Assembly: GCF_003711515.1 (NCBI RefSeq)
Contig: NW_021167093.1
Span: 670,352-734,351, forward strand
Source of the DNA: Sodiomyces alkalinus F11
Lineage: Eukaryota > Ascomycota > Sordariomycetes > Glomerellales > Plectosphaerellaceae
Reading direction: 5' to 3'
DNA: 64,000 bases
Numbering within the stretch: the stretch's first letter is position 1; every line of letters starts with the position of its first letter. The position numbers and the translations under genes were made by a program. Under the pieces are notes generated by a model that saw only the letters and a program-made list of their open reading frames with translations, searched no databases and was not told where the DNA came from. This document shows, piece after piece, positions 47,725 to 60,189 of this stretch.

Positions 47725-49990
47725 TAGTTATTCTAGATTTATCTATAAGCAGTTTTACCTATAGATCCCGTGTGGAATAGTCTATTATAACAGAATCCAA
47801 CGATTTCTATTATATATTATAGGGTCGATAGGCTCGTATAAATCCATATATACCTTTTAAAGGTAGGAAAACTCCTTATATGTATTTTCAGATTCTTTAT
47901 TCGCGAGCATAGCTAACTTGCTTTTTCTATACGCTTTACAGCTCTGTATTTCTAGTATATCTTATTTAGATATATTTATAGTATCCTTACCTATATATTT
48001 TAAAGTAGTGCGGTTAATATAACCTGTCCTGCAGTGCCACAGCGTTATATTCTCTTTATTATTTATTATTTTCCGGCGGTTATTTCGGTCTCTTTATTCT
48101 GTTCTTTATTCTACGACCTATATATTCCTTTATGCGCCTAAAGAGTGGGTCTTCAAGTGGGTCTTGTCTAAGACCGTACTCTTTATACCTAACTATTCCT
48201 TTACGCCTTTTCTTTTATCTAAAACAGTCTTCTTTATTCCTGTTATATTTATAGCACTATAGGGCTATAAGAACCGTGACGACCCTGTTCTCCCCCTGTA
48301 CGTTAGGGCCCGTGCCGAAGCCTAGTAGAGGCCGTTATATAAAACAGCTCTAGTATAAACGTCGGTGGTTTTATTTTGGTTATTTTGGAATAGTATAAGC
48401 TGGTTATTTCCTGTAAGGCCGTAGAATTTCTTCTTATATAGGACGGGAAGGTTGATAATATTAGTACCTAATTCGGGAATATATAAACAGTTCTAAAATA
48501 GTATTATTCTTCCTGAATCCCTGAATTTAATATAATAGTCACCAGTACCTATTATTTTAATTTTATTTATATCACCCTAACTAGCAGTACTTTTAGTAGT
48601 TTTATACGTAGAAAAGAGCGTTGTATTTACTATAACGTATACTATAGCGCCACTATCGATATAAAAATTTAAATCTAATTTAATTAAACTATCTGAAATC
48701 CTACTAATCTTTTCCACTCCCCGTTCTATATTTATATTAGTATTTTAAGTGGTTGTATTAAGTTAGGGTTTATTATAAAGGATAAATACCTATTTAATAT
48801 CTATCAGGTCTTCCGCGTAGGGGTCAGGGAGACGTAGGGGTTTAGGCATAATAGGAACGTCTTAAAACAGAACCTCGTTATCCGAGTCATCTTCTTCTTC
48901 TTCCTGATCTTCTTTTTCTTTTTCTAATTCTTCTTCTTCTTTATGCTACTAATTTTTAGCTTCATTGTCGGCATCAGCTTCGGAAAAAGACTCCTTAGTC
49001 GGCAGTATATTATAAACTAAATTAATAGTTTCGTCGTTACTTATTTTCCCTAGGAGCTTCTATTACTCGCACTAACGGAAGAAATTAAGTATTTTCGACT
49101 CTCGTATCGATAGCTTCGACGGTGCCGTCTTCTTCGGAGGCTTTTTATTTTTATTTACCCGATTTAGGTATTCTTCCTCGAGCCTAAATTTCCCTTAACC
49201 AACTATCCTACGGGGGCTTTTTTAGGGTATAAAAAATAATAGTTCGTCGGCAGATATCTAGGCTTTTTATAGTTACTGCAGAAAAGGTTCTTCTGACTAC
49301 TTTAGCCTTCGTTCGACTATTCTTTCTAATTTCTCTAAGCTTTTATAAGTAGGGCCTTCGAAATAGAATAGTCGATTTTCCTTGACGTATCTATTAGTTC
49401 CGTAACGATTTTATCGAATATATAGCTATCGTTATCGTGCCGAAGAGCCTACGTGATCTACAAAGTAACTACGTCGTATCGCATATCTAGGCGATTTAGA
49501 GTCCACGTAAAAACTACCTTATTAGGTAGAATAATACCCCTTCCTTAAAGGATAATTAGTCTTTCTTAGCCTTTATATAGAAAGGCCTCGACTGTAGGGA
49601 ATTCTAAGATATCTAGGTTAAAAAACGACGTAAGAACGTCGTAGTCTACTTAAAACCCCTTTTTCTCGTATAAGGATTTTAGCTTTTTCTAGATTTTTAA
49701 AGCAAAATTAAGGTCCTAAACCTACGTTAGGGGCCTATCTCATAAAGCAGAGAGTAGATCTCCAGTCATCTTTGAATCTTCTTCTTTTACCCTATTAGAG
49801 GTATCCTTAGGCAGGGGTTTTATAAGCTCTTTTAGAATCTTTCCCTTATATATAAAATAGGTACATATAGCTATTATCCAGGTTTAATAGTCCTGATTAC
49901 CCTTTAGCTTCTTCACGTTAATTCCCTTGAGTTTAGTCTATACGGGTATCTTAAGAGCTTCTAAACGGTATTTACTTTATTTATTTTAGA
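47725..49990 (-). pseudogene. copia-2 (minus), gag, protease and integrase N-terminal half
   Basis: Upstream half of the element at 11990-13134. Read leftwards from the right: a gag-like region (about 49150-49980) and an acidic EEEE-rich stretch (about 48880-48945). The protease active site DSGA is at 48646-48657 and intact. A GAG-pre-integrase domain (about 47925-48060) contains NITLWHCRTGYINRTTLKYIG, then SCKAYRKSKLA. The integrase start, VYMDLYEPIDP, lies near 47830-47860. The integrase core is interrupted by LINE1 D. The stretch 48065-48260 contains repeated ctttattc motifs and may be degenerate linker or a small insertion. RIP is moderate. Confidence 0.8.
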
Positions 49991-51051
49991 TAAGAACTAA
50001 TAAAGTTATAATACAAATAAGGAAAACAGGTCCTTTTCTTTATTCTTTTCTTTATTCTAAGCATAGACATAGTCACCATAGTAATACGTTTATTCGTGCG
50101 GGTCTAAAGTAGAGCCGGTATATAGTTCTTTATTCTAAAAATGGGAAAATAGCTTCGTAGATAAAGAAAATAATACCCGTATATATAAATAACAGAATTT
50201 CTTTATTTCTAAAGACAGTATTCCTTTATTCCGGCGGGTCTAAAGCGGGGCCGGTATAATTCCTTTATTCGCGAGGATTCTAAAGTGGGTCTTCGCGGAG
50301 CGAGGGGATTCACGGTCGCGTAGAAAACACGATATTTATATAGGATTCCACGGTCGGAAAATATATAGGTACAGAAATCTAAGGTAGAAGAACCAAAGAG
50401 TTATAAGTAATAAAAGATATCCTAGTATTATAACTAGAATAGTACTCGTAGTATAGTACTTATAGTATCTATATATAAAGAATAGTGCACCCGTTTAATT
50501 TACGTAGGTCGGTAGGTAGGTAGGTAGGCAGTGTCGGTAGTATATAGAGTGGGATATCGGATAGGAATAGAGACTGTTATTTAGAATCGGGGGTTTCTCT
50601 TTTTAGGTTACGACCGTAGGCAATTTAGGAATATATTATTTGGAGACTTCAGTCGAGCTTTTCCGGGCTTATATCCTTTTAAAGATCTTTAAAGATAGTA
50701 GATAAGCGGAAGGGATAAAAGATACGAAAAGTAATACAAAAATAAGATAGGTAATAATAGGATTATAAGGTAGAATTTCTGCGCGCGTATAGATCAAGAA
50801 AGCTAATTCAGAAGAAGAATAAAGAATAGAAGAACCGAACCGATGGAACGGGTTAATATTCTTTATTCTTTCTTTCTTTATAAAGAGATCGATATCGTAA
50901 TAATATCGTAATCCTTTATCGGACTCGTATTAGATGAACTGACTCGAAAGAGAATGGTCTAGGCTTGCGGGTAAGATATACTTTGTTTGAGTACGAAGGA
51001 TATACTCGAAGGGTATTAGGGATATTATTAGTAATAATATTAATATCAATA
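49991..51051. other. Unassigned region, probably copia-2 5' leader/LTR plus unknown DNA
   Basis: No gene seen. If copia-2 is complete on its 5' side, its LTR should lie here, but I could not fix TG/CA ends or find a matching second LTR. There are repeated ctttattc motifs (50037-50060, 50130-50140, 50209-50216, 50262-50270, 50861-50875) and a direct repeat gggtctaaag...gccggtat (50099-50122 and 50236-50259). There is also a (GGTA)n tract (50511-50528). RIP is weaker than in the LINEs. Confidence 0.4.
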
Positions 51052-53584
51052 ATAGCTACTAGGCTAAGCTTTCTAGCTACTACTCGCCACGACCTTCTAT
51101 ACCCTAGTTAAATACGGGGTAGAAAGTAACGCTTAGCTTTTAATACGGCCCTTCTCCTCTTTTACTATATCGAGAAATAGCGTACATCACGCTGAAATCC
51201 GGTAATTTCTACGCTATTTCTAGATATTAAAGGGGCCTTCGATCACGTCGCCCGTCCCTAGCTACTTAGGACCCTTTAAGAACTCTAACTACCCCTAAAC
51301 CTAGTTAAATAGGTAGTATCTTTTATAGTAAACAGGCGTATCTAACTAGGCTTTAAGGCATAGATTTAGTAGCCTACTCTCCTAAATAGAGGGGTTCTAT
51401 AAGGCTCCCCGGTTTCCCCTATCTTATTCTTGATTTATATTAGGAAGCTTATAGCGGGACCGGATTTTTAGGGGCTTTAGCTCTCCTATATCGATGATTT
51501 CCAGCTATCTAAAGCGTCTACGTCGACCAGGAAAAACTTTAAAACTCTGGAAAAAGCCGTAGCCACCCTTTTTAATGCAGCAAAAGTTAACTAAGTCCTT
51601 TTCGACTACTAAACAGCAGAGCTTAGTCACTTCTATCAAAGACGCTCCATAGAAGACGCTCCTGTTATTATAGGGGGGCACCTAGTTAAACCTACGCTAG
51701 ATGCTATTAGGTGGCTAGGGGTCTGCTTTAATCCTAGGCTATCCTTTGAACCCTACTTCGAAAAACACCTAAACTTAGCTTTAGGGGCCCTAAACAGGCT
51801 ATATAGGCTAGCTAGCTCGTAGAGGGGCCTTTTGTTAAGGCCCTAAGGCAGCTATATATAGCCTATATTACCTTGTTAGCTAATTTTAGCTCGTAGCTCT
51901 AGTAGGACGCTAAATCACTAAAAAAGAACCGAGTAGACCGCCTAGAATGCCTATAATACAGCGCTTTAGTCAGGGCCCTAGGGGCTTTTAGGGGGGCCCA
52001 CTTACGGCCTTTAGAACTCGAAGCAGCAGTTCCCCTAGTAGCGGCTCGGTTAACTAGGTCGAATAGGCTATATGCCTTTAGGACTATAAAGTTCCTTCCG
52101 AACTACCCTATTAAATGCTAGCTCCTCGCTAGCGTTTAAAGGAGACCAGGGGACGAAAACCAAGAAACCCTCGCCCTTGTTTAGAATCTATAGCCTACTA
52201 CATAGCTCTATAGGCTAGGTCTAGAAATTGTGGCTCTAGTAGGTTAGTCTTAGGATATCGAGGGTCCTTCGGCTAGATAGGAGGGCCTATAGGCTTCGGA
52301 ACCTATAGCGGACCTAAGACTCTTTTCCCCTAAAGACCGGCCTATAATAGCTACCGACCCTGACCCTGGCCCTAAAACACTTGATTAGAAAATAGCCTAC
52401 CTCGAGGCCCTCGCAGAAATATAATAAAATCTAGGCGAGTAGGCCGCTGTTTTCTATATCGACGGATCCCTAGGCTACCCTATAAGGCCCCCTATAGGGC
52501 CCCCGTAGGCTATAGCCGCAAAATATAGTAGACTAAGACCGGAAGGCCCTGTAAAGCTACAGGCTTTAACCTAGGGTCCGCTGCCGAAGTCGCGGACGCA
52601 GAATTATACGCTATTCTTCAGGCCCTCTATACTGCCCTAGAGCAGACGCGTAGGCCTTTAAAGTCCTATATTTTCAGTAATTTATAGGCGGCTATTTAGA
52701 AGCTTTAGCGTATCTTATAGTAGGCTATAGAAGCTAAAGCCTTTATCTTACGCCTTAAATAACTAGGCACTTCGGTTTCTGTGTGGTGGTGTCCCTCGTA
52801 TATAGGGATAGAAGGGAACGAACTAGCGGATAAAGTAGCTAAAGGGGCACCAGACCCCGGAAAAGCTATTAGTTACGTTAGTTTAGTTACTCTTAGCTAT
52901 ATACAATACCGGGTTAACGAGGCCTTAATTTAAGAATAGAAGGCTTTTTAGAACGACGAAGAAGAGGCGGAAAAGAGCGGTAAATCGGTAAGGTTAGGCC
53001 GCCTTTATAGGCGCCTAGTCCATGATAACCTCCGTTTCTCCCAAAAACCACTACTAACCCAGGGCCCTAAATAGGTAAAGTCGGCTTTTACGTAGTTAAA
53101 AGCCGGCTTCGGATACCTAAAAACCCACTAAAAAAGGACCTAAAACTATACTAACGATCGCTATTTCTGTCCCGGCTCCCTTACACAGGATACAGCACAC
53201 CTTATTCTTTCTTGTCCTTTTTATAACTAACGAAAAGCCCTGCGGGAAGCCCTAGCGGGCCTACCGCTATCTCTGTCCCTATTATTTAGTACTAAAAGAG
53301 GAATACAACCTCTATAGACCTATCTTTTAGCTACTAAAATAGCTTCGGCGGAGGGTTATAGGGCATAAACCTCGGATTCTACGGTATAGTTATTTTGCTT
53401 TGGATTTTACCTATTTTATTAGGTCGATTAGGCAGATTATTACGGAGGATTTCCTTTGTTTAGTATTACGCTTCATTCTACTGTACCTAGCTCCTGATAG
53501 CCTTTAGCCCTTAGGGCAATAGGCGCCGCGCCATAGCTCTAGGGCTGCATGCGCGTAATAAATCAAAAAGAAGAAAGAAAAAGA
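51052..53584 (+). mobile_element. LINE2 copy 2, 5'-truncated
   Basis: Starts within the RT domain (matching LINE2 from about 36995) and runs to an A-rich tail (about 53557-53587). RT core LDIKGAFDHV-like block near 51215-51250 and catalytic YIDD near 51488-51500 are visible. RNase H blocks: YIDGSLG (52456-52476), AELYAI (about 52598-52615) and GNELADK (52818-52838). 5' truncation is usual for LINEs, from incomplete reverse transcription. The left flank is unassigned and the right flank is copia-2. No clear target duplication was found. Confidence 0.88.
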
Positions 53585-54936
53585 TAAATGGATAGAAGCT
53601 ATGGTAGCTGAAATAACAGAACTTTGAAAACAAAGAACCTGGGATCTAATAACGGTCGACACGCCTTAAAATAACTATACTACCCAAAATAACACCTATA
53701 ACGTCTTAGGAGGTCGTTGGGTATATAAAATAAACTATAACAATAAAAACGAGGCTATAAAATATAAAGCTAGGTGGTGTATATAAGGGTTTATTTAAGT
53801 TCTAGGTATTGATTCTCTAGAAACCTTTTCCACCACCTGTAGGCCAGAAAGCTATAGATTAGCTTTTATACTAGGCGTATGCCTAGGCTGAAATTTCCGG
53901 CAGTTCGACGTTAAACACGCGTTCGTACACGCTAAAATAGATACCGATATCTATACTATATAACTTATAGGCTTCGAATAGAAAGAAGGCTCTAATAATA
54001 AGAATAAAACGATATATAAGCTTAATAAAGCTTTATACGGTCTAAAACAGAGCCCACGGCTCTGATATAATTTTCCTATTAAAATACTACGTAATATCGG
54101 TTACTGTATCTCCGATTACGATAACGGTATTTGTACTTATTATAAAAAGCATAATAATAATATAATACACCGTACTATACTATGATGCCACGTCGATGAT
54201 ATGGTGGTATTAAGCCCTTCTAATACTATAATACAATATCTATATACAGAAATATCGAAAGAAATTTTACTTAAAGACGTAGGTGAAATACACATATTTC
54301 TAGGCCACGAAATAACTATAAATAAATCTAATAAGACTCTTTCTTTAAATCAGTGGCCTTATACTAATAAAATATTTAATACGTATAATAAACGAAGTGT
54401 AAAAAGTGTTGATACACTTTATATAACTAAAACGGTCCTCGTTCTAAATCAGGAATAAGTATTAAAAACCGATATAAAACAATACTAACAGGAAATCGGG
54501 GCTTTATTGTATCTATCCCTTTATACTAGACCTGATATAAGCTACGCCGTTAATAAATATGCTCGCTATATAAGCAGTCCCTCGTAAGAGCACTTTATAG
54601 CCCTAAATCGAATTTAGGCTTATATAAACAGCTTTCTAAAAATAGGCCTTTTATATAACTGCAAATCTAATAAAGACCTCAATATATACGATTATTCTGA
54701 TGCTAGCTTTTCTGATATAATAGAAGATAGGACTTCTATATCCGGATATATATACTGTATCGGAATTAATAATCTAATCAGTTAGACCTTAACAAAATAA
54801 AAGGTCGTTGCTTTATCTATAACCGAAGCCGAAGATATAGCTTTAACAGAAGCTTCTAAGAAAGGAATCTATATATATAATATATATACCGATATTATAA
54901 ATAATGAAGGTTTAAATAAGCTTATAAACCTCGGTA
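53585..54936 (+). pseudogene. copia-2 (plus) RT and RNase H half
   Basis: Begins at the RT opening WIEAMVAEITELEN (about 53589-53632), the same point where the minus copia-2 at 11990 stops. Visible RT motifs are LGGRWVYKINYN (53711-53745), FRQFDVKHAFVHAKIDTDIYT (53896-53958) and YKLNKALYGLKQSPRL (54013-54060). The catalytic box is HVDD at 54189-54200, followed by an 85-codon uninterrupted stretch (54201-54458). RNase [18 protein letters not shown] (54520-54570), YDYSDASFSD (54687-54716) and a TEAE.IALTEASKKGIYI block (54821-54880). This is the least RIPed pol in the window. Its end is interrupted by LINE1 copy C. Confidence 0.87.
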
Positions 54937-54938
54937 TA

Positions 54939-55015
<77 letters not shown>

Positions 55016-55078
55016 TAATAATAGTAATAATAATAATAATAATATTATTAATAATAATAATAATAATATTATTATTAA
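54937..55078. repeat. AAT/ATT microsatellite at the LINE1 copy C 3' end
   Basis: About 140 bp of trinucleotide repeat, switching between (AAT)n and (ATT)n blocks at about 55001-55016, 55040-55052 and 55066-55078. It is much longer than the matching tails at 39593 and 47678. The switches create inverted repeats. Confidence 0.9.
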
Positions 55079-56809
55079 TCTTACTCCGCTATCCTGACTA
55101 ATCTACAGGAGCCTTCCTAGGCTATACGGTCCTTCTCGGGTGGCTATAGAGGAGAAAACCCGGGTAAAACCCGGGGAAAACCTCTATATACTTCCTTAGG
55201 TGGAGAGGTGCCGCTACGGGGCCCGATATAGCCCCGGTTCTTCTCTGTTATATATCTAGATCTTACCTTTAGGCTAATAGCTAATAGGAAGTGAAGCAGG
55301 CTAGTAGTTAGGTAAGTTAGCCTAAGCTAATCTCTATCGGTGGAGCGGGGGCCGAGGGGGCGCTACCGTACTACCGCTATACGGCGGCTACGGCTCTTTA
55401 GCCTCGGTCTCCCTACGTCCCTTAAGGATCGTGCCTTTTATTCCTTCTATTCGGTTAATAAAGAGAGTAAGGGGGTAAGCGCCTCCTGCCTCCCCTAGGT
55501 GGGTTCCTGCTATATCCGGCGGTAGGTAGGGGGGAATAAGGCTTTACCCTATTATAAAAATTAGATCGTTAATATCCCCCGAGGCCTTTATACCTTAATC
55601 CTCCCTCTTTTTCCTATAGCGCTAACGATTTCGTTATAGGTTTCCTCCCGATCTATTCCCGCTTACGGTCCTATAGGTTTATCATTACGGCTTATACTAA
55701 CTAGTAAACCCCTCTAGGATTCTTATTATTTTCCTATCGCAGTTTTTACTATAAGTGTTTTACGGGTAATATCGCGGTAGCATAGCGGCGTAGAGTTAAC
55801 TAGGTAGTATAGTATCTATCTATATATATATATAAGTAATTAATAGTAATAGCTTAATATAAGTTCTCTTTATAGCGTAATAATACCTCTACGGTAACGT
55901 GCTAATAGTCGTTAATATCTTCTCCTAATAATAACGCTAATACTAATAATAATCGTAACCGTTATAAAAAAGGCTTAATTCGGGGTATACCGTATATAAA
56001 CCCCGGTAGTATCGAGGCGGTGCTGTAATGGCTAACTTAGGGTAGTTATATACGTTATAGTAAGCGCTTAGGCATATACCTAAATAAAATAAAGGCCTGC
56101 TCTAACACTATAGGAACTAGTATAGCCTATTTTTAATATACTAATAGTCGGCGTCTATATAAGGATATAAGTCGTGCTAATACCGTCATAGTACCGTAGG
56201 TATACCTTAGTAGTATATCCTAATCGTCTTAATAAGTCCCCTCCGCTACTAAAAAGCAGTAATAGTATCTTATAGATATTTATAATACGTATATAGCGGT
56301 AAAGGCCGCTAGTAGTAACGGTATTACTACTATAAGCGTCCCCTTTCGGTGCCGTGGTAGTCCCCTTACCAATAAGCTTTTTAGGCTAAGGAGTACCTAG
56401 AGACAGCGTCCCGGTCTTTTAGCCGGGCCCTAAACCGGGCGTTACCTTCCGGTCGCGGCTATAGCGGCACCGCGTTAGCGGAGGTATAGGAGTTATCTCG
56501 CTAGATAAGGCGTTTAAAGGGTAAGATAGACCTGATTTTAGAATACTTTATAAGTAGCCTCCTTTCGGCCCCGTTATAGCCCTTAGCGGCAGTGGTTAGC
56601 TAACTAGTCCTTATAGGGCCTTAAGTATATTAAGAGTAGTGTTAGCGTTACCGAGGGCGACGAAGACGATAATAACTAGTAGCGCCCTATTAGTGCCGTG
56701 CTGATACCGCTAGGGTCCCGGCTTATAGGACCCCCGTTAATAATCCGCTGGTTCGCTATACCGTTCTGTCCCCGCTCCGGTCTCGCTTCGGTGTTATCTC
56801 TATTTTCGT

Positions 56810-59800
56810 AGGCCTCTATGACTTCGAGGGTAAGGCGAAAGTCCTTAAGCCTTTTCCGTTATAGGAACCACTTAGCTATCGTCCCGGCTTCGGTGTTATA
56901 GTCTAGTGCGTCGTATAAATCCCCTCTAGTCGTGAGTGGTCTCCCTACGGTATCGAAAAGCTCTCTACGCTCTTCCTCGGTTATATCCTGGTACTAGAGC
57001 ACCACGTGCTCCGCTGTTTCTGCCCCCCCGTTACCGTAAGGGTACCGCGTGGTTAGGAATCCCGGCACCCTTATTTTTGCTAAGAAGGCTTCTAGGCCTA
57101 GCTTTTCTGATCTGATTTAGGTAAGTACAGTACTCTATAGCTTTAGGAGTCCTCTATATTTCCGGAGGGAGCGGTATATCAGGGGGCGGTTCGGTACCGC
57201 TACAGCGTAGGTATAGGGCCTCCGTGCCTCTGCCTAGGTTCGACCCTATTCCCTTATAAGGGCTTTCCTCGGGGCCGCGTTTCCGGCCTAGGTCGTTAGG
57301 GCGTTAAGTTAGGCTATCCACGCGAGGGCCGCGTAGGTCCTATAGTATCGATTCGGTGCCGCTAAGGCTCTCGCTACGGCGTATACCCCGGCTAATATCT
57401 TATCCTCGGTTCCCTCCTCTTATATCCGGCGGACCTTCCGGGCACTTAGGCTTAAGAGGTATAGGTTAAGGGGGGGGATAAAGGTCTTTTTTTCGAGGAC
57501 CCTAACCGGCGTGGCTTTATAGGCTCCGGCTACTAATTAAAGGCACCGGTTCTATATTATTATAAGTGCCGCTACGGGGCTATACTAGGGGCCGGCCCCT
57601 ATCTTATAAATAGTCAAGGTATAATAAGCGATTACTAGTTATATTACTATAAGGTATAGTCTTCTTATATCTACAAAGCTATACCCCTATCCTACCGCGC
57701 TAAGCCTTAAGAGGGCGTATATTTAGGTAGTTAGTCGGCTTTTTACCTCTTTAGTATTTTATCGGAAGTCGAGCTTCCTATTAAGCTAAACGCCTAAAAG
57801 CCTTATCGCCTCCGCCGCCGGTACCGGAGTAGTACTAAGGGGAAACGGGGTAGGTAAAGGCTAGCGTGACTTTATAAAAGGGATATATATATACTTAGCT
57901 AGTTCGAACTATAGTCTACTCGCTATCTCCTAGTCTAGGTATATCCGCTACACGGCGGCGAGGCGGTATTATATTTATACCTCCGTCCTGCTAAAGGCGA
58001 TAATATTCGTGTTATCGGTAAAACCTATTACCGTTGTTTTAAAGACCCTTTTTAGTTTTTCGTATAGGGTGGAGATGTAGAGAATAAAGAGGATAGGAGA
58101 TATTAAGGAGCTTTATAGTACCCCCCCCCCCGGAGGTACCGCGGGGGGGCCGTTTCGCTATTAAGTAGTAGCTAGGCTATACGGTTTTAAAGGAAGCTAT
58201 TAATTAGGGTAGTAAGCTATTAGGGGAAGCCTTTCCTTTTAAGTACCTTAAGGAGGCGGGGGTAGGGGATAGTATCGAATACTCCTTTAATATTTAGTTA
58301 GAGTATTAAAGCGGTGCCGCCGTAGGCTTAACTCGCCCTTACGGCCTCCGTGACTCTTTATACTACTATCTCTATACTTCGCCTTATCCGGTTACCTATT
58401 TATCCCTCCGGGAGGAGCTAATACTCCTCCGCTACGGTAGCGATCCGGTCGGCTAATATCCCCTTAAGGACCTTACCTATTATACTAAAGAGTAATATTA
58501 GTCGCTAGCCCTTTATTATCCCGTAGTCGGCCGGCGGCCGGCCTTTCTTCTTAAGGACTACCACGGTAGCGTGGCGGTACCTTTTCGGGTAATAGCTTAC
58601 TTCGAGGCACGCTATAAAAATAGCATTAAGTCTTTAGTATAGGGGGGGTCTATACGCTTTTAAGAGCCCTACTAGGAGTCCGTCGGGTCCTAATACCGCC
58701 TATAGTTTAGTCGTCTTAAGGCGCCCCTATATATCCGCTACGGTAACGTCGCGGCGAATATCCTACCCCGGGGAGAATTCCGCGCCTAAGGGCTTAGGGG
58801 CGGTAAGGAGGGGGGGTAGGAAGAATTTCCGGTTAAGGACTTCGGCTTTCTCTACGTGTATAGTTACCGGGTTATCGCTATTATCTTAGTATAGTAGTAG
58901 CACTAATAAGGGGTCCGGCGGAGCTCCCCTTTTACTTCGTGCCTATTTTTATAGTCGCTAAAGGAGGCTATCATCCTTCCCGGTCAAGTAGAGTATGTGC
59001 TACTAGTATAGCCGCTTCGCTACCGCTATAGCCTTATCTTAGCACCTCTCCGCTTCCTAGAACTTATCCTATCGGTTCCGGGACTTCCTAGATATATATC
59101 TACGGTAAAGGCGCCTTATTTCCTAGGTAAGGGCGGTTAGTTCCGCGTTCTACTAAGGGGTGGATAGGCGTTTAGGGGGGCCCCCGCGGCGGTGCGGTAC
59201 GGCCTTATCGGCTAGGGTTATAAGGTCTCCTATTAGGTTATTTAGTGCTAAGTCGATATCTGCTAGTATTATAAGGGGGCCGGTCTACTATAGTTACGTG
59301 GCGGCGAGTTAGGAGACCTATAAGGGGTTAAAGTCTTTCTAGACCTAGCGGGGCCTAGCTAGGTCTCGCGGTGGTATTATCGTGGTAATCGGCGTAGTAT
59401 CCGTCTTTATAAGGATTCGGGCTATTTATAAGTAATAGTCTAACCCGATAACGGTCTTATTAAGGCCGCCGAAGTCGTAGCAGAGCCCTTATATTACCTA
59501 TATAAGGTCGATAGTGCTAGTATATTAGCCTAGGCAGTACTATATAGTTATTCCGGGGGGGGTTACTAGGTCTAGGTTCTATCGGGTTATAAGGGTAAGT
59601 AGGGGTATCGGCTTAGGGGTAATACCGTGGTAGCTATAACTATAGGGGATAGTATAGGTTAAAGTCCCCTATAAGGATATATCGGCCTTATAGCGGTACT
59701 ATATCGAATATATCTTATAGGGGCGTATTCTAGGGGATCCTAGCCGACTAGTAGTTCTCTAAGTAAATCGACTAGATTATAAGGGTATTATCTCCGGTCC

Positions 59801-60120
59801 CGAATATAACCGTATAGGTATCGTGGTAAGCCTGCCACGTCTATATATATAGCGGGTATCTTTTATAGATATATAGGAGGGCGTAGCCTCCTCCTTAGAT
59901 TAGCCGGTATACCCCTTAGGAGGGGTATACGGGGCTTTTCGTGAAGCGGTTAAGGCCGGGTTCCTAAATTACTATTATATCGTACTCGGCGCGGCACCGG
60001 AGTAATAGCTCCCGCCGCGCCTAACTCCTCCCTATATTCTATAAAAGGACGTGGATTTCTATTAATTAAAAGGGGGGGGGGGGTTAAGATAATATACCCG
60101 GTATAACCGGGGTCTAGCTC
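56810..60120 (-). pseudogene. LINE1 copy C ORF2 remnant
   Basis: Endonuclease about 59250-60080 and RT about 57680-58810, with the catalytic region near 58000-58030. The C-terminal Cys/His motif is near 56990-57060. It is collinear with copy B throughout and broken by RIP stops. Confidence 0.78.
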
Positions 60121-60189
60121 CAGGGTTCCTACTACGGTGCCTTATCAGCCTTATAGGGGACTATATAGGCGCTTATTAGGCCTAGTATC

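Noticed and set aside
5863..60081. Long G/C homopolymers as assembly gaps or vector
   Set aside because: They occur at homologous positions in several LINE1 copies, so they are part of the element.
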